Positions 1 to 7,693 of a stretch of 64,000 nt of DNA are shown piece after piece. Under the pieces are notes generated by a model, which saw only the letters and a program-made list of their open reading frames with translations, was not told the DNA's origin and made no database searches. This stretch comes from Bacteroides eggerthii (GTDB taxonomy: Bacteria > Bacteroidota > Bacteroidia > Bacteroidales > Bacteroidaceae). The stretch's first letter is position 1; each line of letters starts with the position of its first letter. A program made the position numbers and the translations under genes. The stretch spans positions 372,001 to 436,000 of the forward strand of contig NZ_CP102258.1 in the NCBI RefSeq assembly GCF_025146565.1. The letters are read 5' to 3'.

Positions 1-344
1 GACTTGTCAGTAGCAGAAACAACGCCGTATTGCGCATCCGCATGAATACCGTTCAGTAACTCAATCCATGCCGAAGAAGCAATTGTCAGGTTCAGAAACC
101 CTTTGATAACATTGAATGTCGAAACCGAAGGCTCATTTGCCTGCAAATATTCGCCAATCTCCTGTGCTGTCTGCTCCGGTCCTTTCTTAGACATCCGGAG
201 GAAAGGGAAAACAACCAACGTAAGGTGTCCCTCAAATTCTTTCTTGGTCTTCTGCAACTGTACCTGTGCAGCCGGAACATCCTGTCCGTACAGCGCTTTC
301 AATCCGCCAATTACGGATGCTACCAATTTCTGTTCTATATTCAT
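1..344 (-). CDS. argS: Arginyl-tRNA synthetase, N-terminal part (runs off the left edge)
   Basis: Reading the minus strand from the ATG at 344 gives MNIEQKLVASVIGGLKALYG and then an uninterrupted frame to the window edge (about 114 residues). This is the N-terminal additional domain of class I arginyl-tRNA synthetase, which recognises the tRNA-Arg D loop; the HIGH-type catalytic motif would lie further on, outside the window. The enzyme charges tRNA-Arg in the cytoplasm and is essential. The start lies 24 bases downstream of the -7 box that now forms the left end of the conjugative element, so transcription of this housekeeping gene begins at the element junction. The identification rests on remembered similarity to Bacteroides ArgS N-termini; the family is very likely, the full length unseen. 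Confidence 0.88.
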   Translation of the reverse strand, partial: MNIEQKLVASVIGGLKALYGQDVPAAQVQLQKTKKEFEGHLTLVVFPFLRMSKKGPEQTAQEIGEYLQANEPSVSTFNVIKGFLNLTIASSAWIELLNGIHADAQYGVVSATDK

Positions 345-362
345 GATTCAAATGTATTTTCT

Positions 363-372
363 GTGTGCAAAG
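363..372. other. Left attachment site core (attL)
   Basis: GTGTGCAAAG is repeated exactly at 49539-49548. On the minus strand it extends to GTAACTTTGC, which fits the GTANNTTTGC target consensus reported for CTnDOT integration. The chromosome (argS) lies to the left and the element to the right. The exact crossover base within the 10-bp identity cannot be decided. Confidence 0.82.
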
Positions 373-399
373 TTACTACAAAAAAGTGAAATGCGGAAA
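366..399 (-). promoter_or_regulatory. Hybrid argS promoter at the element's left end
   Basis: On the minus strand a -7 box TAACTTTG (375-368) is preceded 20 bases upstream by TTTC (399-396), a near match to the Bacteroides -33 TTTG. The -33 part is element DNA. In the uninterrupted chromosome the -7 box would have been the TATCTTTG now found at the right junction (49551-49544). Start-site function is inferred from the consensus. Confidence 0.6.
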
Positions 400-498
400 G
401 ATATAGTGATAGAATTGAGTTACAAGGGTTTTGGTTGAAGTGGCGATAATCCGTGAAGCCATTACAATCCCTGCCGAAGCCAAATCCTGACGCCGCTA

Positions 499-609
499 CG
501 TTACTTGTTCGTAACCATGCCCGAAAATGCGACAAACGGGTACGAATAGCGAAACAAGGCTCTAAGGAATAGTGAGTTATCCATAACTCATGCGAAAAAT
601 CAGGTTACG
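499..609. other. Candidate IntDOT arm-type binding sites, left end
   Basis: CGTAACC (510-516) and GGTTACG (603-609) are the same heptamer in opposite orientations, and a further CGTTAC sits at 499-504 forming GTTAC-N6-GTAAC with the first. The heptamer recurs twice at the right end (49420-49426 and 49467-49473). Lambda-type tyrosine integrases such as IntDOT bind short repeated arm sites inside both ends; the assignment here is inferred from repetition and position only. Confidence 0.5.
573..590. repeat. Short inverted repeat upstream of the integrase gene
   Basis: TGAGTTAT-CC-ATAACTCA is a perfect 8-bp inverted repeat with a 2-base centre, about 105 bases before the integrase start. It could be a protein operator or part of the left-end recombination region. 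Nothing in the sequence decides which. Confidence 0.4.
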
Positions 610-695
610 GAAAAAGATTGCGCCGTTCCTCCCCGTTTTGCGTACCAACACCGGACTCTTCACCAACTAATTTTGAAACCCAAAAATTAAGGACA

Positions 696-1931
696 ATGAA
701 GAGTACATTTTCAGTAATCTACTACCTCAAGCGTCAGGTAGTGAAAAAGGACGGGACAGTTCCCGTCATGGGACGCATCACGGTGGACGGCAGCCAGACA
801 CAGTTCAGCTGCAAACTGACTGTCGATCCGAAACTGTGGGACACCAAAGGTGGACGTGTCACGGGCAGAAGCACGGCGGCACTCGAAACGAACCGTATGC
901 TTGACAAGATGCGGGTACGCATCAACAGGCATTATCAGGAAATCATGGAGCGTGACAACTTCGTCACGGCGGAGAAGGTGAAGAACGCCTTTCTCGGACT
1001 GGAACACCGCTACCACACGCTGATGCAGGTGTTCCGCCAGCACAACGAGGACTACGAGAAGCAGGTGGAGGCAGGCATGAAAGCCAAAGGCACGCTGCTG
1101 AAGTACCGCACCGTTTACAAGCACATGCAAGAGTTCCTCGACATCCGCTACCATGTGAAGGACATCGCCCTAAAAGAGCTTACCCCGGCTTTCATCTCCG
1201 ACTTCGAGATGTTCCTGCGCACGGACAAGCACTGCTGCACCAATACCGTGTGGCTGTACGTCTGCCCGTTACGGACGATGGTATTCATCGCCATCAACAA
1301 CGAGTGGCTGACGCGCGACCCGTTCCGCGAGTATGAAATCAAGAAGGAGGAAACAACACGCAGTTTCCTGACCAAAGATGAGATCCGCCTGCTGATGGAG
1401 GGGAAACTGAAAAACGCCAAACAGGAATTGTACCGCGACCTCTACCTGTTCTGCGCCTTCACGGGGCTGTCGTTCGCGGATATGCGCAACCTTACGGAAG
1501 AGAATATCCGCACCTACTTCGACGAACACGAGTGGATAAACATCAACCGCCAGAAAACGGGCGTGGTGTCCAACATCCGCCTGCTCGACATCGCCAACCG
1601 CATAATCGGCAAATACCGGGGACTGTGCGGGGACGGCAGGATATTTCCCGTTCCGCATTATAACACGTGCCTTGCCGGTATCCGTGCCGTCGCCAAGCGT
1701 TGCGGCATCACCAAGCATATCACGTGGCATCAGAGCCGCCACACGGCAGCCACGACGATATTCCTCTCCAACGGTGTTCCCATCGAAACGGTCAGCTCCA
1801 TGCTCGGACACAAGAGCATAAAGACGACGCAGATTTACGCAAAGATAACCAAAGAGAAGCTCAATCAGGACATGGAGAACCTTGCCGCAAGATTGAACGG
1901 CGTCGAGGAATTTGCAGGTTGCACCATCTAA
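696..1931 (+). CDS. int: Tyrosine recombinase integrase, IntDOT type
   Basis: 411 residues starting at MKSTFSVIYY; an upstream in-frame extension to 618 exists but the 411-aa form matches IntDOT. The N-terminal arm-binding domain (about 1-90) and SAM-like core-binding domain (about 100-215) are followed by the catalytic domain. Visible catalytic residues are K287, H345-x-x-R348, H372 and nucleophile Y381. The position normally held by the first catalytic arginine is S259 (TGLSFADM), the unusual substitution known for IntDOT. The protein integrates and excises the element by staged strand exchange at sites sharing TTTGC. It is the first gene inside attL and is followed closely by a RhuM-like gene. 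Confidence 0.95.
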   Translation: MKSTFSVIYYLKRQVVKKDGTVPVMGRITVDGSQTQFSCKLTVDPKLWDTKGGRVTGRSTAALETNRMLDKMRVRINRHYQEIMERDNFVTAEKVKNAFLGLEHRYHTLMQVFRQHNEDYEKQVEAGMKAKGTLLKYRTVYKHMQEFLDIRYHVKDIALKELTPAFISDFEMFLRTDKHCCTNTVWLYVCPLRTMVFIAINNEWLTRDPFREYEIKKEETTRSFLTKDEIRLLMEGKLKNAKQELYRDLYLFCAFTGLSFADMRNLTEENIRTYFDEHEWININRQKTGVVSNIRLLDIANRIIGKYRGLCGDGRIFPVPHYNTCLAGIRAVAKRCGITKHITWHQSRHTAATTIFLSNGVPIETVSSMLGHKSIKTTQIYAKITKEKLNQDMENLAARLNGVEEFAGCTI

Positions 1932-1942
1932 AAAGAAAAGCC

Positions 1943-2305
1943 ATGAAACGTGACACAATCATCATCGAGGACAAGGCAGTCAGCGTAACCGGTAACGACG
2001 TGTGGATGACCGCCACCGAAATAGCCGGATTGTTCCATACGACCGTCCCGGCAGTGAACGCCGCCATCAGAGCCGTCCGCAAGTCGGACGTGCTGAACGA
2101 CTACGAGGTGTGCCGCTACATGCAGCTTGAAAACGGGCTGCACGCGGACGTGTACGCCCTTGAAATCATCATCCCGGTCGCTTTCAGGGTGAATACCTAC
2201 AACACCCACCTGTTCCGCACATGGCTGGTGGGAAAGGCACTCTCACAAGAGAAACGGCAGACATACGTGATGTTCATACAGAACGGAAAAGCCGGGTATT
2301 GCTGA
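1943..2305 (+). CDS. RhuM-like small protein (short)
   Basis: 120 residues from MKRDTIIIEDKAVSV. Residues about 20-50 form a helix-turn-helix-like segment (TATEIAGLFHTTVPAV), and residues about 78-100 (IPVAFRVNTYNTHLFRTW) match the conserved centre of RhuM-family proteins, which usually read DAIIAVGYRVNS..FR.W. RhuM proteins are normally over 300 residues, so this is only the N-terminal module. It starts 12 bases after the integrase stop and is probably cotranscribed with it. A strong bidirectional terminator follows. The function is unknown; in CTnDOT an uncharacterised orf sits at the same place. The family call is moderately certain. Confidence 0.6.
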   Translation: MKRDTIIIEDKAVSVTGNDVWMTATEIAGLFHTTVPAVNAAIRAVRKSDVLNDYEVCRYMQLENGLHADVYALEIIIPVAFRVNTYNTHLFRTWLVGKALSQEKRQTYVMFIQNGKAGYC

Positions 2306-2329
2306 TTGCACATACCCCATAAGACAAGT

Positions 2330-2370
2330 AAACGGGTAGCACCACAAAAGGTGTCACCCGTTTACTTTTT
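2330..2370. terminator. Bidirectional terminator between the RhuM-like gene and orf2a
   Basis: AAACGGGT (2330-2337) pairs with ACCCGTTT (2356-2363) and the inner CACC/GGTG extends the stem around a loop of A residues. A T-run follows at 2366-2370. The genes on either side converge here. Confidence 0.8.
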
Positions 2371-2382
2371 CATGAAACCGCC

Positions 2383-2688
2383 TCACTCCAGCGGCTTGCG
2401 GTAGTTCGCTTCCAGTACCCCGCGCAGCCCCGTTTCCGGGTAAAGCACCTTCCCTCCCAAAAGTATGAAGGGCAACACGCGGTTGTTGCGGTATTCCTGC
2501 AAGGTGCGCCGGCTCACACGGAGCAGTTCCGACACCTCGCCGTCCGTCAGGTAACGTTCCCCGTCCAGCGGAGGACGGTAGCTTTCCAGAAATGCGGACA
2601 GCCATTTCGAGCCTTTGCGCATATCCTGCACCACAGAGGCTATCGGCTCGTCTTCCATCGTAAAAACATCGTTGTTCTCGTTCATCAT
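2383..2688 (-). CDS. Helix-turn-helix (HTH_17/excisionase-fold) protein, orf2a-like
   Basis: About 102 residues from MMNENNDVFTMEDEPIA; one longer upstream start (2751) would overlap the preceding gene. The C-terminal half reads LTDGEVSELLRVSRRTLQEY, a MerR/excisionase-type winged helix. The acidic N-terminal stretch may make protein contacts. It lies directly behind a second HTH_17 gene on the same strand, and both face away from the xis2c/xis2d pair that shares the same fold. CTnDOT has small genes named orf2a and orf2b beside xis2c (orf2c) and xis2d (orf2d), and I infer equivalence. Its role is not established; transcription control or an accessory part in recombination are both open. Confidence 0.75.
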   Translation of the reverse strand: MMNENNDVFTMEDEPIASVVQDMRKGSKWLSAFLESYRPPLDGERYLTDGEVSELLRVSRRTLQEYRNNRVLPFILLGGKVLYPETGLRGVLEANYRKPLE

Positions 2689-2719
2689 AACTTCGGATTC
2701 AGTGGGTGAATAAATCAAA

Positions 2720-3019
2720 TCATCTGCCGTGCGGATAGAGCGTGCCGACAAGCGGTATCAGCCGCTTCACCTCCTCTGGCTTGTAATAGAACCTGCGGTT
2801 TATCTGCGAGTAGCCGATAAGCCGCCTGTCACGCAGCGTCTGCAACGTGCGCGGGCTTATTCTCAACTGCCCGCAGACCTCCTCGCCCGTGAGCCATCTT
2901 TCCATGCGCCCCGTGTCGCTTTTGCGCCTCAGGGCGGCGACCTTCTCCGAGAGTGCGCCGAATGCCGCCACCATCATCTCGAAAGTCTTTTTCTCGATAG
3001 ATACTATTTCCATATTCAT
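2720..3019 (-). CDS. Helix-turn-helix (HTH_17/excisionase-fold) protein, orf2b-like
   Basis: 99 residues from MNMEIVSIEKKTFEMMV (a second ATG two codons later is equally possible). A short helical N-terminus (MVAAFGALSEKVAALRRK) is followed by LTGEEVCGQLRISPRTLQTL, the excisionase-type winged helix, and YYKPEEVKRL. A minus-strand -7 box TACCTTTG lies at 3045-3038, 19 bases upstream of the start, so this gene heads the minus-strand pair. The N-terminal coiled segment resembles that of Xis2d (MQKLMERLDRQDELLLAMK), which suggests duplication within this cluster. The name is inferred from position. Confidence 0.75.
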   Translation of the reverse strand: MNMEIVSIEKKTFEMMVAAFGALSEKVAALRRKSDTGRMERWLTGEEVCGQLRISPRTLQTLRDRRLIGYSQINRRFYYKPEEVKRLIPLVGTLYPHGR

Positions 3020-3037
3020 GTCATTTAGAGTTTGCCG

Positions 3038-3045
3038 CAAAGGTA
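3038..3045 (-). promoter_or_regulatory. -7 box for the orf2b-orf2a transcript
   Basis: TACCTTTG on the minus strand (TAnnTTTG consensus), 19 bases upstream of the orf2b start. No clear TTTG is seen at the -33 distance, which would fit an activated promoter. Confidence 0.5.
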
Positions 3046-3137
3046 ACGAAACGGCATACAAGACGTATCGTTTTCCGCTGAAAGGCTGCCTGTTGCGCCG
3101 TTTGACCGGGTTACGGAGCCATCTTCCGCAAAAATCT

Positions 3138-3152
3138 TACGTGAGTCACGTA
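3138..3152. promoter_or_regulatory. 15-bp palindrome, candidate RteC operator for the excision operon
   Basis: TACGTGA-G-TCACGTA is a perfect 7-1-7 palindrome, 69 bases upstream of the xis2c start. Published work places RteC binding at inverted half sites upstream of the excision-operon promoter, and this is the only palindrome of that kind in the gap. A degenerate -7 box (GAATTTTG, about 3185-3192) follows at a suitable distance. The palindrome is seen directly; the assignment to RteC is inferred. Confidence 0.55.
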
Positions 3153-3220
3153 GTGAGTTGTTAAAGCCCCTTTTGTTTATTGCCGAATTTTGTCGCAGAA
3201 ACAAAAAGAAAGGACTGAAC

Positions 3221-3583
3221 ATGAAAGTGATAACAATGGAAAGTTCCGCCTACAAGGAGATGATGGCGCAGATTGCGAACATCGCAGGGTACATCCGCGA
3301 GGCAAGGGACGAGAAGAAACGGAAGCGGGAAACCGAAGACAAGCTGCTTGACACGGCACAGGCGGCGAAGATGCTCAACGTGAGCAAGCGCACCATGCAG
3401 CGTATGCGCACCGACCACCGTATCGAGTATGTGGTGGTACGCGGAAGCTGCCGCTACCGCCTTTCCGAGATACTGCGGCTATTGGAGGACAACACAGTAA
3501 GGAACGAGGAAGGGACAATAGACACCCTGTTCCACAACCACACGCTGCGCACGGGCGGCAAACCAAAAGGAAGGAGGACATAG
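3221..3583 (+). CDS. xis2c: Excisionase Xis2c
   Basis: 120 residues from MKVITMESSAYKEM. A charged coiled stretch (about 25-42) precedes the HTH_17 domain LLDTAQAAKMLNVSKRTMQR and the wing region YVVVRGSCRYRLSEIL. It is the first gene of the excision operon xis2c-xis2d-orf3-exc, lying 3 bases before xis2d and downstream of the candidate RteC operator. In CTnDOT, Xis2c and Xis2d are basic proteins that with IntDOT form the excisive complex at attR/attL, and they also help activate the tra and mob promoters. The assignment rests on fold, position and operon order. Confidence 0.85.
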   Translation: MKVITMESSAYKEMMAQIANIAGYIREARDEKKRKRETEDKLLDTAQAAKMLNVSKRTMQRMRTDHRIEYVVVRGSCRYRLSEILRLLEDNTVRNEEGTIDTLFHNHTLRTGGKPKGRRT

Positions 3584-3586
3584 GTC

Positions 3587-3937
3587 ATGGAACTGCTCAC
3601 ACGAAACAACTTCGAGGGCTGGATGCAGAAGCTGATGGAACGGCTCGACCGTCAGGACGAACTGCTGCTGGCGATGAAGGCTGAGGGGAAACAGCCCACT
3701 ATCACGGAAAGCATCCGCCTTTTCGACAATCAGGATTTGTGCATGTTGCTCCAGATAAGCAAACGCACCCTCCAACGCTACCGCAGCGTAGGCGCATTGC
3801 CCTACAAGACGCTGGGCAAGAAGACCTATTACAGCGAGGAGGACGTGCTGACATTCCTTTCCAACCATATCAAGGACTTCAAAAAGGAAGATATAGCCTT
3901 CTACAAGGCTCGTATCCATAATTTCTTTCATAAATAA
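3587..3937 (+). CDS. xis2d: Excisionase Xis2d
   Basis: 116 residues from MELLTRNNFEGWMQ, starting 3 bases after the xis2c stop. The N-terminal coiled segment (about 8-30) is followed by the HTH_17 domain DLCMLLQISKRTLQRYRS and the wing PYKTLGKKTYYSEEDV, then a basic C-terminal tail (KARIHNFFHK). It partners Xis2c in excision of the element and in switching on the transfer genes according to CTnDOT studies. It is closely related in layout to the orf2b-like protein on the opposite strand. Confidence 0.85.
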   Translation: MELLTRNNFEGWMQKLMERLDRQDELLLAMKAEGKQPTITESIRLFDNQDLCMLLQISKRTLQRYRSVGALPYKTLGKKTYYSEEDVLTFLSNHIKDFKKEDIAFYKARIHNFFHK

Positions 3938-3957
3938 CCCATTAAAACATTTTTCAG

Positions 3958-5529
3958 ATGGCAAAGAAAAAAGACGAAAAGGACGTGCTGGTAGTCCGTG
4001 ACGAGAAGACAGGCGAGATCAGCGTGGTAGCCGGGCTGAACGCGGACGGCACACCCAAGCGCACCCCCGCAAAAGCGGAGAACGCGCAGAGTTTCCTGCA
4101 ATTCGACCGACATGGCGACGTGCTGGACAACTTCTTCAAGAACTTCTTCCGGCAGTGCAAGGAACCCAGCCGCTTCGGTTTCTACCGCATTGCGGCAGAC
4201 CAAGCTGAAAATCTCTTAGAGGTGATGAAGCAACTGCTGAAAGACCCCGAAGCGAACAAGGAGCTGCTCGCCCCTCACAAGGTGGACACCTCCGACTATG
4301 AGAAGAAGGTGCAGGAAGAGATGGCAGCACAACAGACAGAGAAACAAGAACCTCAAAAACAGGAGAACATGGAACAACGGAAAGAACAGCAACAGGACAA
4401 ATCCGAACAGATGCAGGGCAAACGTGGCTACCAGCCCATCGACGAGAGTAAAATCAACTGGCAGGAGCTGGAGGACAGATGGGGCGTAAAGCGGGACAAC
4501 CTTGAAAAGTCCGGCGACCTTACGAAGATGCTCAACTATGGCAAGTCCGACTTGGTAAAGGTCAAACCGACCTTCGGCGGCGAATCATTCGAGCTGGACG
4601 CCCGCCTCTCCTTCAAGAAGGACGGTGAGGGAAACATCAGCCTCGTGCCGCACTTCATCCGCAAGGAGCAGAAGCTGGATGAGTACAAGGAACACAAATT
4701 CTCCGACAATGACCGGAAGAACCTCCGCGAAACGGGCAATCTCGGTAGGGTCGTGGACATTGTGGACAGGGAAACGGGCGAGATCATCCCCTCCTACATC
4801 AGCATCGACCGCAAGACGAATGAAATCACGGACATTCCGGCAAGCAGGGTGCGCATCCCGGAGCGCATCGGCAAGACGGAAATCACCACGCAGGAGCGGG
4901 ACATGCTCCGCGCCGGACTGCCCGTACGCGACAAGCTCATCGAGCGCAACGACGGCAGAAAGTTCGTCACCACCCTGCAAGTGAACGTGGAGCAGCGCGG
5001 CGTGGAGTTCGTGCCGGGAACCGGCAAGTCGCCCCGTACCGCACAGACACAGGAAACCAAAGGCGACACATCGAAAAGTCAGGCGCAGGGCGGGGAAAAT
5101 GCCGCACAGACCAAGAAGGAGCAACGCCGCAACACGTGGACGAACGAGGACGGCAGCATCCGCCCCATCAGCAAATGGAGCGGCGTGAGCTTCACCGACC
5201 AGCAGAAAGCCGACTATGTGGCGGGTAAAGCCGTGAAGCTGGAGAACGTGACCGACAAGCAGGGCTTCCATGCCACGATGTATATCAAGTTCAACCCGGA
5301 GAAGGGACGCCCGTACCGCTACGACACGAACCCTGACAATGCACAGCAGGTTGCTCCGTCCAACGAGAGCCGCACGCAGGTGGCGGTGAACAACGATGGC
5401 AAGACCAACGAGGCTACAAAGAATCTGAGAGAGCCGTTGCAGAAAGGTCAGACCAACCCGAAGGACGCCCGCCAGCAACAGCAGCAGGAGAAGCCGCAGA
5501 AGAAAACGGGCAAGGGCATGAAAATGTAA
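3958..5529 (+). CDS. Orf3: DUF4099/DUF3945-type element protein
   Basis: 523 residues. The N-terminus (about 25-110) is a DUF3945/DUF4099-type region with FLQFDRHGDVLDNFFKNFFR. A glutamine/glutamate/lysine-rich low-complexity linker follows (about 120-155), then two related regions: KVKPTFGGESFELDARLSFK with an IDRKTNEITDIPASRVRIPE repeat module, and near 390-450 the segment VSFTDQQKADYVAGKAVKLE. The C-terminus is again QQQQ/KK rich. Such proteins are frequent in Bacteroidales conjugative elements and their function is unknown. It lies between xis2d and exc in the excision operon. In CTnDOT the third gene (orf3) was reported dispensable for excision. Confidence 0.75.
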   Translation: MAKKKDEKDVLVVRDEKTGEISVVAGLNADGTPKRTPAKAENAQSFLQFDRHGDVLDNFFKNFFRQCKEPSRFGFYRIAADQAENLLEVMKQLLKDPEANKELLAPHKVDTSDYEKKVQEEMAAQQTEKQEPQKQENMEQRKEQQQDKSEQMQGKRGYQPIDESKINWQELEDRWGVKRDNLEKSGDLTKMLNYGKSDLVKVKPTFGGESFELDARLSFKKDGEGNISLVPHFIRKEQKLDEYKEHKFSDNDRKNLRETGNLGRVVDIVDRETGEIIPSYISIDRKTNEITDIPASRVRIPERIGKTEITTQERDMLRAGLPVRDKLIERNDGRKFVTTLQVNVEQRGVEFVPGTGKSPRTAQTQETKGDTSKSQAQGGENAAQTKKEQRRNTWTNEDGSIRPISKWSGVSFTDQQKADYVAGKAVKLENVTDKQGFHATMYIKFNPEKGRPYRYDTNPDNAQQVAPSNESRTQVAVNNDGKTNEATKNLREPLQKGQTNPKDARQQQQQEKPQKKTGKGMKM

Positions 5530-5540
5530 TCCCGTGTCCG

Positions 5541-5574
5541 CCACTGAATCCAAAATAAAATCCAAAGTATCAAC
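5541..5574 (+). promoter_or_regulatory. Tandem variant copies of the RteR-complementary leader motif upstream of exc
   Basis: CCACTGAATCCAAAAT (5541-5556) and AAAATCCAAAGTATCAAC (5557-5574) are two overlapping-type versions of the motif seen before traI, traN, mobA and the DUF1896 gene. The exc start codon follows 15 bases later. Pairing with RteR is plausible but imperfect here. Confidence 0.45.
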
Positions 5575-5589
5575 AAAAAAGAAGAAGAC

Positions 5590-7677
5590 ATGAAGACAAT
5601 CATTGCAGAAAAGCCCTCCGTGGCACGTGAAATCGCCCGCATCGTGGGCGCGACAAAGAGAGAGGAAGGATATTTCGAGGGAGGCGGTTATGCCGTGACA
5701 TGGGCATTCGGACACCTCGTTCAGCTTGCCATGCCCGACGGCTACGGCGTGCGCGGATTTGTCCGTGACAACCTCCCGATTATTCCCGACACATTCACGC
5801 TCGTCCCCCGTCAGGTCAGGACGGAGAAAGGTTACAAGCCCGACAGCGGCGTGGTGTCGCAGATAAAAGTCATCAAAAGACTGTTCGACACAAGCGAACA
5901 TATCATCGTGGCGACCGATGCCGGACGCGAGGGAGAGCTTATCTTCCGCTACCTCTACCACTATACGGGTTGCACCACTCCTTTCGTGCGCCTGTGGATC
6001 AGCTCTCTCACCGACAAAGCTATCCGCGAGGGACTGCGGAAACTCGAAGACGGCAGCAAATACGACAACCTCTACCTCGCCGCCAAAGCGCGGAGCGAAT
6101 CCGACTGGCTCGTGGGCATCAACGGCACACAGGCGTTATCCATCGCCGCCGGACACGGCACGTATTCCGTGGGGCGGGTGCAGACACCAACGTTGGCTAT
6201 GGTATGTGAACGCTACTGGGAGAACCGCCGCTTTACGTCCGAAGCATTCTGGCAGCTCCATATCGCAACGGACGGTTGCGACGGCGAAGTCGTGAAATTC
6301 TCATCCTCCGAGAAATGGAAAGAGAAAGAACCGGCGATGGAACTATATAATAAGGTAAAGGCGGCAGGTTGCGCCACTGTCACGAAAGCCGAGCGCAAGG
6401 AGAAGACGGAGGAAACTCCCTTGCTCTACGACCTGACCACGCTCCAGAAAGAAGCCAACGCCAAGCACGGCTTCACGGCGGAACAGACGCTTGAAATCGC
6501 GCAGAAACTCTACGAAAAGAAGTTGATAACCTATCCGAGAACGGGAAGCCGCTACATCCCCGAAGACGTGTTTGCCGAAATTCCCAAACTGCTCGCTTTC
6601 ATCGGCACACAGCCCGAATGGAAAGACAAGGTGCGGGCAAAAGCCGCCCCGACACGCCGCAGCGTGGACGACGGCAAGGTGACAGACCACCATGCCCTGC
6701 TCGTCACGGGTGAGAAACCGCTCTTCCTCTCCAAAGAGGACAATACCATCTATCAGATGATTGCCGGGCGCATGGTCGAGGCATTCTCTGAGAAATGCGT
6801 CAAGGATGTGACCACTGTCACGGCGGAATGTGCCGGAGTGGAGTTTACCGTAAAAGGCAGCGTCGTGAAGCAAACCGGATGGCGTGCCGTCTATGGCGAG
6901 GAAAAAGAGGAAATTACCATCCCCGGCTGGCAGGAAGGCGACACGCTGACACCGAAAGGCTCGTCCATTACCGAAGGAAAGACCAAACCCAAGCCGCTGC
7001 ATACCGAAGCCACCCTGCTCTCGGCAATGGAAACGGCGGGCAAGGAAATTGAGGACGACGCACTGCGGCAGGCGATGAAGGACTGTGGCATCGGTACTCC
7101 CGCCACACGCGCCTCCATCATCGAAACGCTTTTCAAGCGCGGTTACATGGAACGCTGCAAGAAGTCGCTTGTTCCCACCGAAAAAGGACTTGCCCTCAAT
7201 TCCGTCGTCAAGACGATGCGCATCGCCGATGTTGCCATGACGGGCGAATGGGAAAAGGAGCTGGCGCGTATCGAGCGCGGGGAACTGTCCGACGACACCT
7301 TCCGCAAGGAGATAGAGGCGTACACACGTGAGATAACCTCCGAACTGATCTCGTGCGACAAGCTCTTCGGCAGCCGTGACTCCGGCTGCGCGTGTCCCAA
7401 GTGTGGCACGGGCAGGATGCGGTTCTACGGCAAGGTGGTACGCTGCGACAACACGGAGTGCGGACTGCCCGTGTTCCGGCTGAAAGCGGGACGCACCCTG
7501 TCCGACGATGAAATCAAAGACCTGCTCACCGAAGGGCATACCAAGCTGCTCAAAGGGTTCAAGAGCAAACAGGGCAAGAGTTTCGATGCTGTTGTCGCCT
7601 TTGACGGGGAATATAACACGACTTTTGTGTTCCCGGAGGCTAAAAAGGACAAGAAATTTTCAGGACGGAAGAAATAG
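5590..7677 (+). CDS. exc: Exc: type IA DNA topoisomerase (topoisomerase III)
   Basis: 695 residues. The N-terminal TOPRIM domain has MKTIIAEKPSVAREIARIVG with catalytic E7 and the DAGREGELIFRY motif. The active-site tyrosine is Y315 in ITYPRTGSRYIP. The C-terminus has a Cys4 zinc ribbon (CACPKCG...CDNTECG, about 598-620) and a second domain. It relaxes DNA by single-strand passage. In CTnDOT this gene is exc, last gene of the excision operon; Exc stimulates excision although its topoisomerase activity was reported not to be required. It also takes part in raising tra/mob expression. The small RNA gene rteR lies directly downstream. Confidence 0.93.
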   Translation: MKTIIAEKPSVAREIARIVGATKREEGYFEGGGYAVTWAFGHLVQLAMPDGYGVRGFVRDNLPIIPDTFTLVPRQVRTEKGYKPDSGVVSQIKVIKRLFDTSEHIIVATDAGREGELIFRYLYHYTGCTTPFVRLWISSLTDKAIREGLRKLEDGSKYDNLYLAAKARSESDWLVGINGTQALSIAAGHGTYSVGRVQTPTLAMVCERYWENRRFTSEAFWQLHIATDGCDGEVVKFSSSEKWKEKEPAMELYNKVKAAGCATVTKAERKEKTEETPLLYDLTTLQKEANAKHGFTAEQTLEIAQKLYEKKLITYPRTGSRYIPEDVFAEIPKLLAFIGTQPEWKDKVRAKAAPTRRSVDDGKVTDHHALLVTGEKPLFLSKEDNTIYQMIAGRMVEAFSEKCVKDVTTVTAECAGVEFTVKGSVVKQTGWRAVYGEEKEEITIPGWQEGDTLTPKGSSITEGKTKPKPLHTEATLLSAMETAGKEIEDDALRQAMKDCGIGTPATRASIIETLFKRGYMERCKKSLVPTEKGLALNSVVKTMRIADVAMTGEWEKELARIERGELSDDTFRKEIEAYTREITSELISCDKLFGSRDSGCACPKCGTGRMRFYGKVVRCDNTECGLPVFRLKAGRTLSDDEIKDLLTEGHTKLLKGFKSKQGKSFDAVVAFDGEYNTTFVFPEAKKDKKFSGRKK

Positions 7678-7688
7678 TATTAACTTTG
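7658..7688 (+). promoter_or_regulatory. Promoter of the small RNA gene rteR
   Basis: TTTC (7658-7661) and TAACTTTG (7681-7688) are spaced by 19 bases, matching the Bacteroides -33/-7 layout with one mismatch in the -33 box. The promoter overlaps the last codons of exc, so rteR can be transcribed independently of the excision operon, in keeping with its reported constitutive expression. Confidence 0.7.
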
Positions 7689-7693
7689 CCACT

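Noticed and set aside
618..695. 26-residue N-terminal extension of the integrase
   Set aside because: The 411-residue form matches IntDOT with Y381 and S259 at the published positions.
4585..5961. Long minus-strand open frame opposite orf3 and exc
   Set aside because: It is antisense to two genes with clear homology; the valine/leucine-rich sequence is the usual product of GC-rich third positions read backwards.
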